Assembly: GCA_947174035.1 (NCBI GenBank) | Contig: CAMWHH010000005.1 | Span: 1 to 15,574, forward strand | DNA from: an uncultured Mycoplasma sp. | GTDB lineage: Bacteria > Bacillota_I > Bacilli_A > Mycoplasmatales > Mycoplasmoidaceae | Direction of reading: 5' to 3' | DNA: 15,574 nucleotides | Shown: one piece after another, positions 1 to 8,770 of the stretch | How positions within the stretch are numbered: position 1 is the first letter of the stretch | Layout: each line of letters opens with the position of its first letter | The notes under the pieces: generated by a model | What the model was told of the DNA's origin: nothing | The model's input: only the letters and a program-made list of their open reading frames with translations | Databases searched by the model: none | Translations under genes and position numbers: made by a program

Positions 1-55
1 AATTATGGATATTAAATGTGCTACTATAGTGTTGCACTTCAAATTTCACTCAAGG

Positions 56-82
56 CTCTCATTACTTTATTAGTAATAAGAG
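56..82 (+). terminator. Hairpin, possible terminator at left edge
   Basis: A perfect-register inverted repeat pairs 10 bases (56-65 with 73-82, one G-U) around a 7-base A/T loop. Read on the plus strand it is followed nine bases later by a T-rich run from position 92. Read on the minus strand, which is the direction of rplA, no U-run follows. It therefore suits a plus-strand gene converging from outside the window better than rplA. A short plus-strand frame open from the window edge stops at 71-73 inside the hairpin, and I could not assign it to any family. The T-run is also simply the Lys-rich 3' end of rplA read backwards, so the terminator reading is uncertain. Confidence 0.4.
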
Positions 83-95
83 TTAATATAGTTTT

Positions 96-1142
96 TTATT
101 TTTTTGCTTTTTTTGCAGGTTTTGCTTTTGATTTAGAAGATGTTGATTTTGATTTAGATAATAGTTTTTTATTTTTTCCAACAAGTTTTTTGTTTTCTTT
201 AGTAACAATAGGTTTGCTAGCAACAGGTTTTTTAGTTTTTGCTTTTTTAACTATTTTCTTTTTTTCTTTTTTCTTTTTAGCTTCAACAATAATCGGAGGA
301 TTTTCAGGATTTTTTGATGGTTTTTTCTTTTGTGAATATTTAACCATCGGTTTTAAATAAACTTTTTTAGATTCTTCTTTAACTGATTTTTTTGAATCTT
401 TATCTACTTTTTTAGAAACTGATTTTTTTGCTGAACCCTTATTAATTAAAACTTTAATTCCCGGTCCCATAGTTGAAGAAATGTTTATTTTCTCCATAAA
501 AATACCTTTTACAGCAGCAGGTTTTTTTGAATTAATAAAACTAATTAAAAATTCAACATTTTCTACAATTTTTTTTGTATCAGCATTTGTTTTTCCAACA
601 ACCATATGGATGTTCCCATAATTATCTGTTCTATACTGACTAATTCCTTTTTTAAATTCAGATATTGTTTTTGACAAATCAGTAGTAACATTACCGTTTT
701 TAGGATTTGGCATCAATCCTCTAGTACCTAGTATTTTACCTAATTTACTAAGTTCAGGCATCATCTTAGGAGTAGTAATAATTAAATCAAAATCTAATCA
801 ACCTTTGCTAATTTCAGCAATAGTTTCAGAATCACCTGCATATGCAACACCTAAATTCTTAGCATCCTTTTGAGTTAAACCTTTGTCTAAAACTAAAATT
901 CTTTTTTCTTTTCCAAAAAAATAAGGAAGACTAACTGTTCCTCTCAATTGTTGGTCAGATTTAGTAGTGTCTAAATTTAATTTAATTGCTATATCTATTG
1001 AAGATAAAAATTTAGTTTTTGAAGATTTTTTTGCTAGTTCAACTGCTTCTTCGATTGAATAAAACTTTGTTTTATCAAAATCAAAAGCTGGTTTTTTAGA
1101 TGCTAAAGGTTTTGTTTTTGCTTTATTTTTTTCAGTTTTCAT
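96..1142 (-). CDS. rplA: 50S ribosomal protein L1 with lysine-rich C-terminal tail
   Basis: Ribosomal protein L1 binds 23S rRNA in the mobile L1 stalk, helps release deacylated tRNA from the E site, and often represses its own operon. The 348-aa reading frame crosses one UGA (Trp) near residue 116. Residues about 25-236 form the L1 core, including the family signature with KLGKILGTRGLMPNPKNG around residues 133-150. Normal L1 is about 230 aa; here roughly 112 residues follow, very rich in Lys and Ser with some Pro. The tail shows no recognisable domain and is probably disordered and RNA-binding. The start ATG lies 2 nt after the rplK stop, with an AAAGG about 12 nt upstream inside rplK, so the two genes are surely cotranscribed and probably coupled. 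No U-rich minus-strand terminator is visible after the TAA. The L1 assignment is firm; the function of the tail is unknown. Confidence 0.97.
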
Positions 1143-1144
1143 AA

Positions 1145-1606
1145 TTATTTTTTACCTTTCCCATCTTTATGTACAACAGGATCTACACCTTCAATTTTGA
1201 TACCCATTTGTTTAGCAGAACCTGCAACCATTCTTAATACAGCTTCTTCATCATTAGCATTAGTATCAACTAATTTTAATTTAGCTATTTCTAAAGCTTT
1301 TTCTTTGCTGATGATAGCAACTGTTTCAGTTTTTGAATTTTTTGCACCAGATTTAATATTTGCTGCTTTTTTAAGCAACATTGTTACTGGTGTAGTTTTA
1401 ATTTCAAAATTAAAAGATTTATCTTTATAAGCAGTGATAATACACGGAATAACTTCACCGTTCTTATCTTTAGTTTTTTCATTAAATTGCTTAGTAAATT
1501 CACCCATGTTTATACCAATAGATGCTAATTGAGGTCCAGGTTTTGCTTGACCACCAATTAAGTTAACTTTAGCAATTCTTGTAATTTTTGGATCTTTAAA
1601 AGCCAC
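1145..1606 (-). CDS. rplK: 50S ribosomal protein L11
   Basis: L11 binds the GTPase-associated centre of 23S rRNA and, with L10/L12, serves the translational GTPases. The 153-aa product shows the family's N-terminal domain, with a [20 protein letters not shown] stretch matching the conserved Gly/Pro-rich segment. Its C-terminal RNA-binding domain is marked by [13 protein letters not shown] near the end. Length is slightly above the usual ~141 aa because of a short Lys/Gly-rich end. Start choice: a longer frame begins with GTG at 1615, but that codon nearly touches the AAAGGA Shine-Dalgarno (1617-1622). I prefer GTG at 1606, 10 nt downstream, which yields a normal L11 N-terminus (V/M-A-F-K). 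TTG at 1612 is also possible. It is first in the rplK-rplA operon, behind a promoter and an L1-type leader. Confidence 0.96.
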   Translation of the reverse strand: MAFKDPKITRIAKVNLIGGQAKPGPQLASIGINMGEFTKQFNEKTKDKNGEVIPCIITAYKDKSFNFEIKTTPVTMLLKKAANIKSGAKNSKTETVAIISKEKALEIAKLKLVDTNANDEEAVLRMVAGSAKQMGIKIEGVDPVVHKDGKGKK

Positions 1607-1616
1607 AAGCAACACA

Positions 1617-1622
1617 TCCTTT
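1617..1622 (-). promoter_or_regulatory. Shine-Dalgarno of rplK
   Basis: AAAGGA on the minus strand. Its distance to the candidate start codons (GTG 1615 too close, TTG 1612 at 4 nt, GTG 1606 at 10 nt) decides which L11 start is plausible. Confidence 0.7.
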
Positions 1623-1639
1623 CTTAAATATATTCTCTA

Positions 1640-1670
1640 CGTGGTTAATAGCGGAAAAATCCTCCCACAC
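1640..1670 (-). promoter_or_regulatory. rplK-rplA leader resembling the 23S rRNA L1-binding site
   Basis: On the minus strand the leader contains GUGGGAGG, then a short GGA/UCC hairpin with a U loop, then UAUUAACCAC. The outer GUGG (1665-1668) pairs with CCAC (1641-1644). This copies the conserved layout of the L1-stalk base of 23S rRNA (GGUGGGAGG ... AUACCACC in Escherichia coli). Such mimicry is the established basis of L1 autoregulation of L11-L1 operons: free L1 binds its own mRNA and blocks translation. The element ends 17 nt before the Shine-Dalgarno of rplK. Function is inferred from the resemblance. Confidence 0.75.
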
Positions 1671-1709
1671 GCTTTAATTTACGTACACCAAAAAACATAC
1701 GCTTTTATT

Positions 1710-1715
1710 ATTATA
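1710..1715 (-). promoter_or_regulatory. -10 box of the rplK-rplA operon
   Basis: A perfect TATAAT on the minus strand lies in the gap between the sigma-like gene and rplK, about 40 nt upstream of the L1-type leader. No convincing -35 hexamer is seen, which is common in mycoplasmas. Transcription would begin near 1703-1704, giving a leader of roughly 100 nt. A weak AGTAA/TTACT inverted repeat near 1745-1772 might end the upstream transcript, but it lacks a strong stem. Confidence 0.55.
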
Positions 1716-1773
1716 TAATAATTTACTTAAATAAAATTTAGTTTTTTAACAGTAATTTTTAAATATTTACTCA

Positions 1774-2364
1774 TTAAAATTTTTCTATTCCATACTCTAT
1801 AATTATCTTTTTTCTATAATAATCCCAACAACCTCTAATTTTGTGATATGACATATTTAACATCTTGCTCATTGATTCATATGTGTAACCTTCTTTTTTT
1901 AATTTGTAAATTTTTTTAAAAAGAACTGATTCACTTTTTTGTACACCATATTCAAATTCTTTAACAGTGTTAAAAATTTTGTTATAACAAACTAAGTTCA
2001 TGTTTTCTTTGAAATTTTTTTCTCTTACAACTAAAAAATTCATCGGATTTTTTGACTTTTCTAATTTTCTGATTTCATTTCTAAAAAAATTGTATACAGA
2101 ATAATAAAGTCATGGAATTGCATCGCTTTTATGAAATTTATAATTTTCAATTAATTCTCAAAACTTGTAATAACCCATTTGTATTAAATCTTCAGATTCT
2201 ACAAATTTAAATTTTTTAGTAATTAATTTAATTGCTGTTTTTGAAATTAAATTAAAATAAAGTTCATTCAAAACATTTTTTAAAAATAATGTTTTATCAA
2301 ATCTATATAAATAAATACACTCATTTCAATTAACTAAACCATCTTTATAAATTTTTTTTGACAT
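1774..2364 (-). CDS. Sigma-70-family sigma factor, SigH-like by sequence and position
   Basis: The 196-aa product looks like a small alternative sigma factor that would direct RNA polymerase to a limited promoter set. Residues about 40-105 resemble sigma region 2: the ESEDLIQMGYYKFWELIENY segment (57-76) parallels the region 2.2 motif EDLIQEGMIGLYKAI of SigH proteins. A C-terminal helix-turn-helix (about residues 150-190, GYTYESMSKMLNMSYHKIRG) fits region 4. The order cysS, rlmB, this gene, rplK, rplA is the neighbourhood of Bacillus sigH, with yacP, rpmG, secE and nusG missing. The start ATG is 2 nt after the rlmB stop and no clear Shine-Dalgarno is present, so translation is probably coupled. 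Three UGA codons read as Trp lie in the N-terminal half. Mycoplasma genitalium MG428 is a known divergent factor of comparable kind. Sequence conservation is low, so I leave the symbol blank. Confidence 0.72.
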
Positions 2365-2366
2365 AA

Positions 2367-3083
2367 TTACAATATAAATTGCAAATAATAAATAGCAATA
2401 GCACAAGAAGACGCCACATTTAAAGATTGAACATCATCAGTCATTTCAATTTCAACTAAAAAATCTGATTCTTTTTTAATTAGTGATGAAATTCCTCTAT
2501 TTTCATTTCCTACTATCAAAACCAAGTTTTTAATATCTGTTTTAAATTCTGATAATTTTATTGATTTTTCATCTAATGCAGTAGAAATTGTTCAAAAACC
2601 TTCTTTTTTTAATTTGTTAAGTGTTTCAAATAAATTAGTTGCTTTATAAAAATTTAAATAATTTGCTGCACCCAAACTAGTTTTCAAAACTGTATCTGAA
2701 ATTTGAATTTGGTTATTTTTCTTAAAAATTACGCCTGCAACATCAAAAGCTTTACAAGTTCTACAAATTGCTCCAAAATTACCAGGATCTTGAATTTCAT
2801 CTAATACTAAAATAATTTTTTTCCATTTTCTATTGGTATTAACTTTTTCCATAAATTCATCAAAATTTGTAGTTATTCCAAAAGGATCAGAATTTGAAAT
2901 TCCCATAATATATTGATGATTTATATCATATTCATTAAAAAAACTTTTTTCTACCTTGTGTAAAATAATGTTTTTTTGTTTCAGTAAAAAAATTTCATCA
3001 AAATATGAAACATAATAAATTTCTTTCAAATCATTTTTATAAAAAGCATCTAAAACTGCTTTTTTACCAAAAAATTTTTTCAT
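2367..3083 (-). CDS. rlmB: TrmH/RlmB-family rRNA (guanosine-2'-O)-methyltransferase
   Basis: A SPOUT-class enzyme that transfers a methyl group from S-adenosylmethionine to a ribose 2'-hydroxyl, most likely Gm2251 (E. coli numbering) of 23S rRNA. The 238-aa length is typical. A short N-terminal substrate-binding domain (residues 1-~80) begins with the family-like FGKKAVLDAF. The three SPOUT motifs follow: LDEIQDPGNFGAICRT (94-109), with the catalytic Asn and Arg; IVGNENRGI (190-198), in the place of the usual FGSEGKG; and SLNVASS (220-226) in the knotted cofactor site. One UGA is read as Trp at residue 164. It starts 14 nt after the cysS stop, in a different frame. The exact target nucleotide cannot be proven from sequence, and TrmH-type tRNA methylation is the alternative. 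Confidence 0.9.
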
Positions 3084-3097
3084 AACACATACCCAAT

Positions 3098-4414
3098 TTA
3101 CAATAATTTTTTTTCTATTAATTTTTCTCTAATTGCATCTGATTTTTTAAACTCTTTTTTATTTTTTAAATCATCTCATTCTTTTAGCATTGTTATTTCT
3201 TGATTGTTGTGGATATTAGGATATATTATTCCTAATATGTTTTTTAACAAATAAGAAGTGTTAAAAAGTAATTCATTTAATTCTTCATATTTTTTTTGTT
3301 TAAGTAGAGTATGACCATTTTTTATTTTTTGTAAAATAAAAGAAATTTGATTTGGGAAATTAAATGAATTTTCTAGTTCAAAAATATATTCTTTTTTAAA
3401 ATTTAATAAATCTTTAAATTTATTTTCAATAATTAAATAACTTTTAAAAACATTTAAACTATAGATAATTGACTCAAGTTCATTTTTTGAATTATTTAAA
3501 TTTTCAGTAGTGAAATTTAAAGGATTTGAAAAATTTGTTTGATAAAAAAATCACCTAATTGTATTAGCAGATTCAGTTTTTAAAAGATCTTTTGCTAAAA
3601 TAAAATTTTGAAGTGATTTTGACATTTTTTCATTATTGATATTTAAATGTCCTACATGCATTCAAATTCTTGCTAACGGTTTTCCAACAACTGCAATATT
3701 TTGAATATTTTCATTTTCATGATGAGGAAATTTTAGATCAACACCACCTCCGTGAATATCAGTTTGAACACCTAAATATTTATTTATCAAACAAGCACAT
3801 TCAGTGTGTCATCCTGGTCTTCCTTGAGAAAATTCTGTTTCCCAATTTAAGCCTATATCTGTTTTTTTTCATAAAACAAAATCCTGACTATTGTTTTTGT
3901 TTGAGTTTAATTGTGATTTTTCTCCAATTAGAAGGTCGTCAATTTTTTTATTAGAAATTGTTCCATATTGGTTGGATTTTAATGTATTAAAATAAACATC
4001 ACCATTCTTAAAATATGCAAAATTATTTTCCATTATCTTTTTAATATAATTTTCAATATCTTTTATATGAGTAGAAACTTTGGGAAACAACATGTTTTGT
4101 TTATGTATATTTAAAACATCTAAAATTTCTAAATATTTTTTTTCATAAAATTCTGCTATTTCAAATTCTGTTTTTTGTTCTTGTAAAGCTTTGTTAATAA
4201 TTTTGTCATCAATATCTGTTATATTATGAATAAAAATAACCTTATATCCTAACTCAATCAATAAACGGTTTAAAACATCAAAAGTAATAATTGGTCTTAA
4301 ATTACCAATATGAACATGGTTGTAAACTGTAGGACCACAAACATACATTTTTACTGTTTTGTTTGTAGAACTAACTTCAACATTTTGTTGAGATATATAA
4401 TCATAAAGTTTCAT
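3098..4414 (-). CDS. cysS: Cysteinyl-tRNA synthetase
   Basis: Class I aminoacyl-tRNA synthetase that activates cysteine with ATP and charges tRNA-Cys in the cytoplasm. The 438-aa frame contains several UGA (Trp) codons and ends in TAA at 3098-3100. Visible hallmarks are the [13 protein letters not shown] motif (residues 26-38, with the HIGN active-site signature), the GWHTEC segment (C206), HHENE (231-235) and KMSKS (263-267). C26, C206, H231 and E235 correspond to the zinc site that recognises the cysteine thiolate. The protein is slightly shorter than the ~460 aa of most bacteria, as is usual in mycoplasmas. It lies between the 50-aa protein (32-nt gap) and rlmB. The Shine-Dalgarno is weak. 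mrnC (Mini-RNase III), which follows cysS in Bacillus, is absent here. Confidence 0.97.
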
Positions 4415-4446
4415 ATTAATAATAAATTTAGTTACTACTAATTATA

Positions 4447-4599
4447 TTAATCTTTATTTAACTTTTTTAGAGAAGAAATTAATTTGTTTAGCTTATTGTC
4501 AAAAATTTCTTCAAAATAATCTTTTGAGTCAACTAATTTGTTTATTTCTTGTAAACTTGTGTTTGAACTCAAATAATTAAATTTTTCTTTATTACTCAT
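4447..4599 (-). CDS. Small 50-aa hypothetical protein upstream of cysS
   Basis: An ATG frame of 50 codons, MSNKEKFNYLSSNTSLQEIN and onward, ends in TAA. It is preceded by AAGGA about 11 nt upstream and by a TATAAT box about 60 nt upstream. The product is charged and probably helical (many Lys, Asp, Glu, Leu), has no Cys, no Trp and no membrane segment, and matches no family I recognise. It lies 32 nt before cysS in the same direction, so it is probably the first gene of the cysS-rlmB-sigma transcript. It could be a leader peptide or a small accessory protein. Coding status rests on start, Shine-Dalgarno and codon pattern only. Confidence 0.5.
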   Translation of the reverse strand: MSNKEKFNYLSSNTSLQEINKLVDSKDYFEEIFDNKLNKLISSLKKLNKD

Positions 4600-4656
4600 T
4601 TGAATTTATTCCTTATTTTTTTTGTTAAAAATTAAATGAATTTCTAACCTGTAAAA

Positions 4657-4662
4657 ATTATA
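4657..4662 (-). promoter_or_regulatory. -10 box for the cysS transcript
   Basis: A TATAAT on the minus strand, between the terminator of the upstream operon (4743-4780) and the 50-aa gene. No good -35 is seen. The stretch 4600-4742 contains no gene. It holds this box, a T-rich tract, and near 4700-4735 a short imperfect duplication in which AAGTTTTT and AAGTTTTTT occur side by side on the minus strand. Confidence 0.45.
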
Positions 4663-4742
4663 AAAATCTTTTGATTACTCTATATTTCATATTTAAGTTA
4701 AAATTCTTTCAAAAAACTTTCCAAAAACTTTAAAAATTAAAT

Positions 4743-4780
4743 AAAAAACAACTCTTATTTTTATAAAAGTTGTTTTTTGT
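4743..4780 (-). terminator. Rho-independent terminator of the surface protein/pseudoenzyme operon
   Basis: On the minus strand AACAACTTTTAT (4763-4774) pairs with ATAAGAGTTGTT (4747-4758) around a 4-base A loop, giving a 12-bp stem with one G-U and a following U-run. It starts about 10 nt after the stop of the isomerase-like gene and closes the operon that runs down from 15508. The plus side is also T-rich, so it may work in both directions. Confidence 0.85.
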
Positions 4781-4782
4781 TT

Positions 4783-5700
4783 TTAAATGTCTTCTTCTAT
4801 AACTTTGATTTCACCAAAATATGTATCAGATGTTGTGTCATACATATCAAAATCAATTGTTTTAGTAGCATCTTTAATTCTTTCGTTTTCAGTTGGAAGA
4901 TCAATTAAGACTTTGTAGTCATAATGTTGTGTATATGCAAGATTTGAACCATTATATAAGTGTTTATATAAAACAGTTATATACTTATGAGACAAAGCTC
5001 TTTCATCTTCAATTAACACACCATCTAAATCATTATTTTTACAAATTTGTTCAATGTAATCATTTTCAATCTCACCACCATAAATGATTGGTAAATTATT
5101 TCCAATGTGATAACCAAATTTATTTCTTAAAAATTCTCTAATAATTTTGATTGTGTCAAAAACAAATTTTTCATCAAATCTTGTGCTTATTTCACCTAAA
5201 AATGTAGGTTTATAAACTAAATAAACTTTATCGATTAAGTCTAACCCATCAATACCATCAAAAATTTGATTAATTTGTAATTTTAAATTTTCTTTAGTAT
5301 TTTCTTTTGATAAATCAACTCTAGTTTCTTCAATAAAAACAACAGCTTTGATATCATTTTTAATTAACTTATGTAATTTAGCATTAATTTGATAGTTTTT
5401 TTCTTTGAAATCTAATTTAGCATCTGGATGACCAATTAAAGTTGTTTTGATTCCATAATCTTTTAGTTCAATTCAAGAAACACTACCAGTGTGATTACCT
5501 AAAGAGGGAAGTGAAATATTTTGTGCGATTACTTCAATATTTTTTTCACCAACTAAACCTAAACTAGGAATAATTCCTAAATATGAAGGTGCAACCATAA
5601 CTTTTACATTTTCAAAATTAGAAATATTTTTAAAAAATTTATTTATAGATATGAAGTCAGCACTCATTTTTCAATTTGCTATTAAAACTTTTTGTCTCAT
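4783..5700 (-). CDS. Triosephosphate isomerase-like protein, catalytic Glu replaced, C-terminal extension
   Basis: The fold is that of triosephosphate isomerase, a TIM barrel. The 305-aa product begins MRQKVLIANWKM, keeping the family's N9 and K11. IEVIAQNISLPSLGNHTGSVS (55-75) matches the conserved GAQN...GAFTGE segment. LIGHPDAK (88-95) keeps the electrophilic His at H91. The catalytic Glu of the YEPVWAIGTGK motif is Lys here (YKPTFLGEIST, K164), and flexible loop 6 is altered. The phosphate-binding YGG (207-209) remains, but DG-LVGGASL is changed to DGVLIEDERAL. Family length is ~250 aa; the last ~55 residues are an acidic extension. Loss of the Glu should abolish normal isomerase activity, so I infer a structural or regulatory pseudoenzyme. 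An ideal Shine-Dalgarno (GGAG) follows the upstream stop, 11 nt away, placing it last in the four-gene operon. I would not name it tpiA. Confidence 0.85.
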
Positions 5701-5711
5701 ATTATTACTCC

Positions 5712-8700
5712 TTACTCTTTACTAATTTGATTAGCTTGCTTTCAAATTTCACTTAATTGATTGTATTGTCTTACTTTATTTTTATCTAATTTCAATCTTC
5801 TTTCTTCTTCAACTAAAATTTGTGCATCTACTGCAACATCTTCTAAGAAATTATCAACATTTAAATGTTCATCAATTCTTTTTTGAACTCAACTCTTAGT
5901 TAAATCATATTCTGGTTTAGTACTGATTCTTTCATTGATGTCATCAACAACAATTGGATTTCCATTTTCATCAAGTTCTACTTCTTCATTCTCTTCATCT
6001 TCAGATTCAGGATCTTTTCATTCAATAGTTACATTATCAAATTCTTTATATAAATTTGCATAATGTGAGAATCTTTCAGCAAATTCTTCTTGTCTATGTA
6101 ATTCAACATTTTCATCAAATTCACCTTCATAAACAATTGCTTCTTTAGCTAAATTGATTTTATTTTTATAGTTCATGTCAAATTTATAAACAATTTTTTT
6201 GTTTTCTGTATTTAAAGACTTAGCATGATTTTTTAAGTCATTATTATACAGTTTATATACACCAACTATTTTTGCTGTTAAAGGGTTTAAACTGATTGCT
6301 GGAGCAGTGAATATATTAGAAGCATCATATTCTTTATTTTTTTCATTTAAGTAATTAATGTTTTCAATATATTTTTGATTAAATAAATCAATATTAGGTT
6401 TGTTTTCGTTTACAACTTGAACAACTTCTTGAAAATAGTCATAGTAAGAAACTGTTGCATATAATTTTTTTTCATTTTCAATTTCTTTATCACTTTTTTC
6501 TTCAATAAATTCTTCTTCATCGTTGTTACCAATACCATCAATTGCATTTAAATCAACTTTATTAGCAACATAATTTTCAAAAACTTCTTGAACATCATTA
6601 GCTACTAATTCATAAAATTGTGTTATTGCTAGTGCATCATTTGTTTTTAAAATTTCAAGTTCAGCTTTCTGAATTTTTTTGAAATATAAGAAAGGTAATG
6701 TGTTTGAATATACTCTATTAACTACTTGTTCGTTTTTTGATAAATCAAAAGTTCTGTTTACATTTTGTAATAAATTAAATTTAATTGAATTAATTCATTT
6801 GTCATTTCTAACAAAATTAGTTGTTCAAATTTTCTTGTCAAAATATTTGTTAGAAAGTTTAGTAATTTTTTGTAACTTAATTTCTTTATCAAAAAATGTT
6901 TGGAATGTTTTTTTATAATTAATATCTAAACCAACAAAATCAATTTTGTTATATTCAACATAATCAATTAAAATGTTGTAAAGTTTTTTACGAGTTTCTG
7001 GTGTCAATAAAACTTTTTCATGAATTTTAACAATTTCTTTTAGTACAACATATTTTTGTTTATCACTTATAAATTGTGGGTCTTTAGAAAATTCACTATA
7101 AAAATTCAATTGATTTTTTTCAAAGTTTTGTATTAAATCATCTGAAAGAGTTTCTTTTCAAATATCAAAAGCATCATTTAAATTTTCTTCAATTTTAACT
7201 TTTGTAAAATTTGGATCAATCAAAGAAGTATAGAACAACTTATTATCTAAATCTAATGATTCAAGTGTTGATAAGATTGAAGAATAAACACCTAAGAAAT
7301 TACTTTTAATTTTTTTAGCTGATAAATCTCCATTAGTAAAAACAAAAGGAACAGGTGATGATTTATTTTGTGGAATAATATTTAAATGCTTATCTAACAT
7401 TTTTTCAGCTGCACCATAAGCTGATGTTAAAGCAATAATATTTCCAGTACATCTACAGAAATTAATTAATCTTCCTAAATGTTTATCAAAATTTTCTATT
7501 GTTGCTATCAATTGGTTTAAATCTGCTGATCTTGCAGCTTCTGCAATCATTGGAGCTAAAACAAAAATAACATCATATTTACCAATTGCATCAATTGTTT
7601 TGTCAATCAAAATTTTTGATGATAAAGAAAAATAATCTTTATCTGTACTACTATAAGGAGTTGATAATACTTTTCTTTCAATGTTTGGATTTTTTAAATT
7701 TGGACCAAAAAATTTATTTATAAAACCTTTTTTATGGTTCATTCCTAAAACAAGGGCTTTGTTATTATGTTTTGCAATAACATTTGTTAATAAATTATCT
7801 TCTCTTCCATTAATTGGGTTTGGAAAAAATAATGCATCCATTTCAGTACCATAAATAGGTGCTAAACTTGATAAATAAATTCCTTTAAGTTTTTGTTCAG
7901 TTTTTATCATTCTTGCTAGTGTTGCAAAATCATCTGGATCACTGTTCAAAAATAAAACTATATCTTTTTTAGATAAGAAGCAATCATCAATTAAACCATT
8001 ATAAGCAGGTTCAATATTAGCATCCATTATTTGGTTAGCTAAATTTTCACTTAAATATTCAGTAGCACCACTAAATGGCTTTTCACCTAATCCACAAATA
8101 GTTTCAAAGTAATTCATAACATGAGCATTATCTAAATATGAATGACCTTTTTTACCAAAAACATGGTTTCTTCCTGCAAGTGAAATAATTGGTGTATTTC
8201 TTTTTAATAAGAATTTTGAAAACTCTTCTAAATTTTCACTAAAACTATAAACTCTTTCTTCTTGTCCATCACCAATTAAATGTAAAACTGGTTTTAAACC
8301 TTTTTTAATTAAAATATTAACAATGTAATATAAATTAGTTAGATTTAGCTTAGTGTTGTTTTTAGATAGCATTGAAAAAATATGAACTAATTTAGAATTT
8401 GTTTCATTTGATCTATTTATTAATTTATCAAAGATATCTAAATTATGTAAAGACTTACTAGCTATTTGTTCATTCAATAATTCCAAATATGTTTTAATGT
8501 CTGTTTGACCATAAAACATTTCATAAAAGTTTGAATCTACATCTCTTTTAACAGAAGGATGACTCTTTTTAGGTATTAATACATCTTTTTTTCTATCATT
8601 TGCAAGGATTGCTCAAGGATAAATACCAGAAATTAAATAATTAATATTAGGCTTATTAGCTAATTTTAAATAATTTCCTTTTCATTTTTTGTTTAATCCT

Positions 8701-8738
8701 ATACCTTCAGTAACAAGAAATACTAGAGTGTTTTTCAT
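5712..8738 (-). CDS. iPGM-like pseudoenzyme fused to a ~500-residue unknown C-terminal region
   Basis: The 1008-aa frame runs uninterrupted once UGA is Trp. Residues 1-~510 follow the cofactor-independent phosphoglycerate mutase fold in order: MKNTLVFLVTEGIGLN (cf. VALIILDGF), ANKPN (27-31), a region in place of GNSEVGH, then segments matching SGRYYAMDRD, AIIFYNFRPDRA and NPDMVGHTG...VDECLGRVV...ITADHGNAE. The active-site residues are gone. The first Asp is Glu (TEG), NSEVGH has become HPSVKR, FRPDR is SDPDD, the metal-binding NPDMVGH is APMIAEA, ADHGN is SAYGA, and the His before NPVP is lost. The C-terminal ~500 residues match no family I recognise. They are charged, with predicted helices and acidic patches (around residue 740 and at ~900-925), and no membrane segment. 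It starts 32 nt after the large surface protein and 11 nt before the TIM-like gene. A cytoplasmic scaffold role is inferred. Confidence 0.85.
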
Positions 8739-8770
8739 ATTTTTTCCCTTTCTTATATAGCAGTGTTTAA

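Noticed and set aside
16..360. Plus-strand open frame rich in Phe and Leu
   Set aside because: It is the complement of the lysine-rich tail of rplA; AAA codons read backwards give TTT. There is no Shine-Dalgarno and no independent support.
1607..1615. GTG at 1615 as the L11 start
   Set aside because: It lies directly against the Shine-Dalgarno and adds residues atypical for L11; GTG 1606 fits spacing and family better.
3083..3110. In-frame fusion of cysS to rlmB
   Set aside because: The starts are not in the same frame and an in-frame TAA for cysS lies at 3098-3100.
5712..8738. Several separate short genes or a frameshifted pseudogene in the iPGM-like region
   Set aside because: Breaks occur only at UGA. 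With UGA as Trp the frame is continuous, and spot translation through the lines from 5712 to 6830 found no TAA or TAG.
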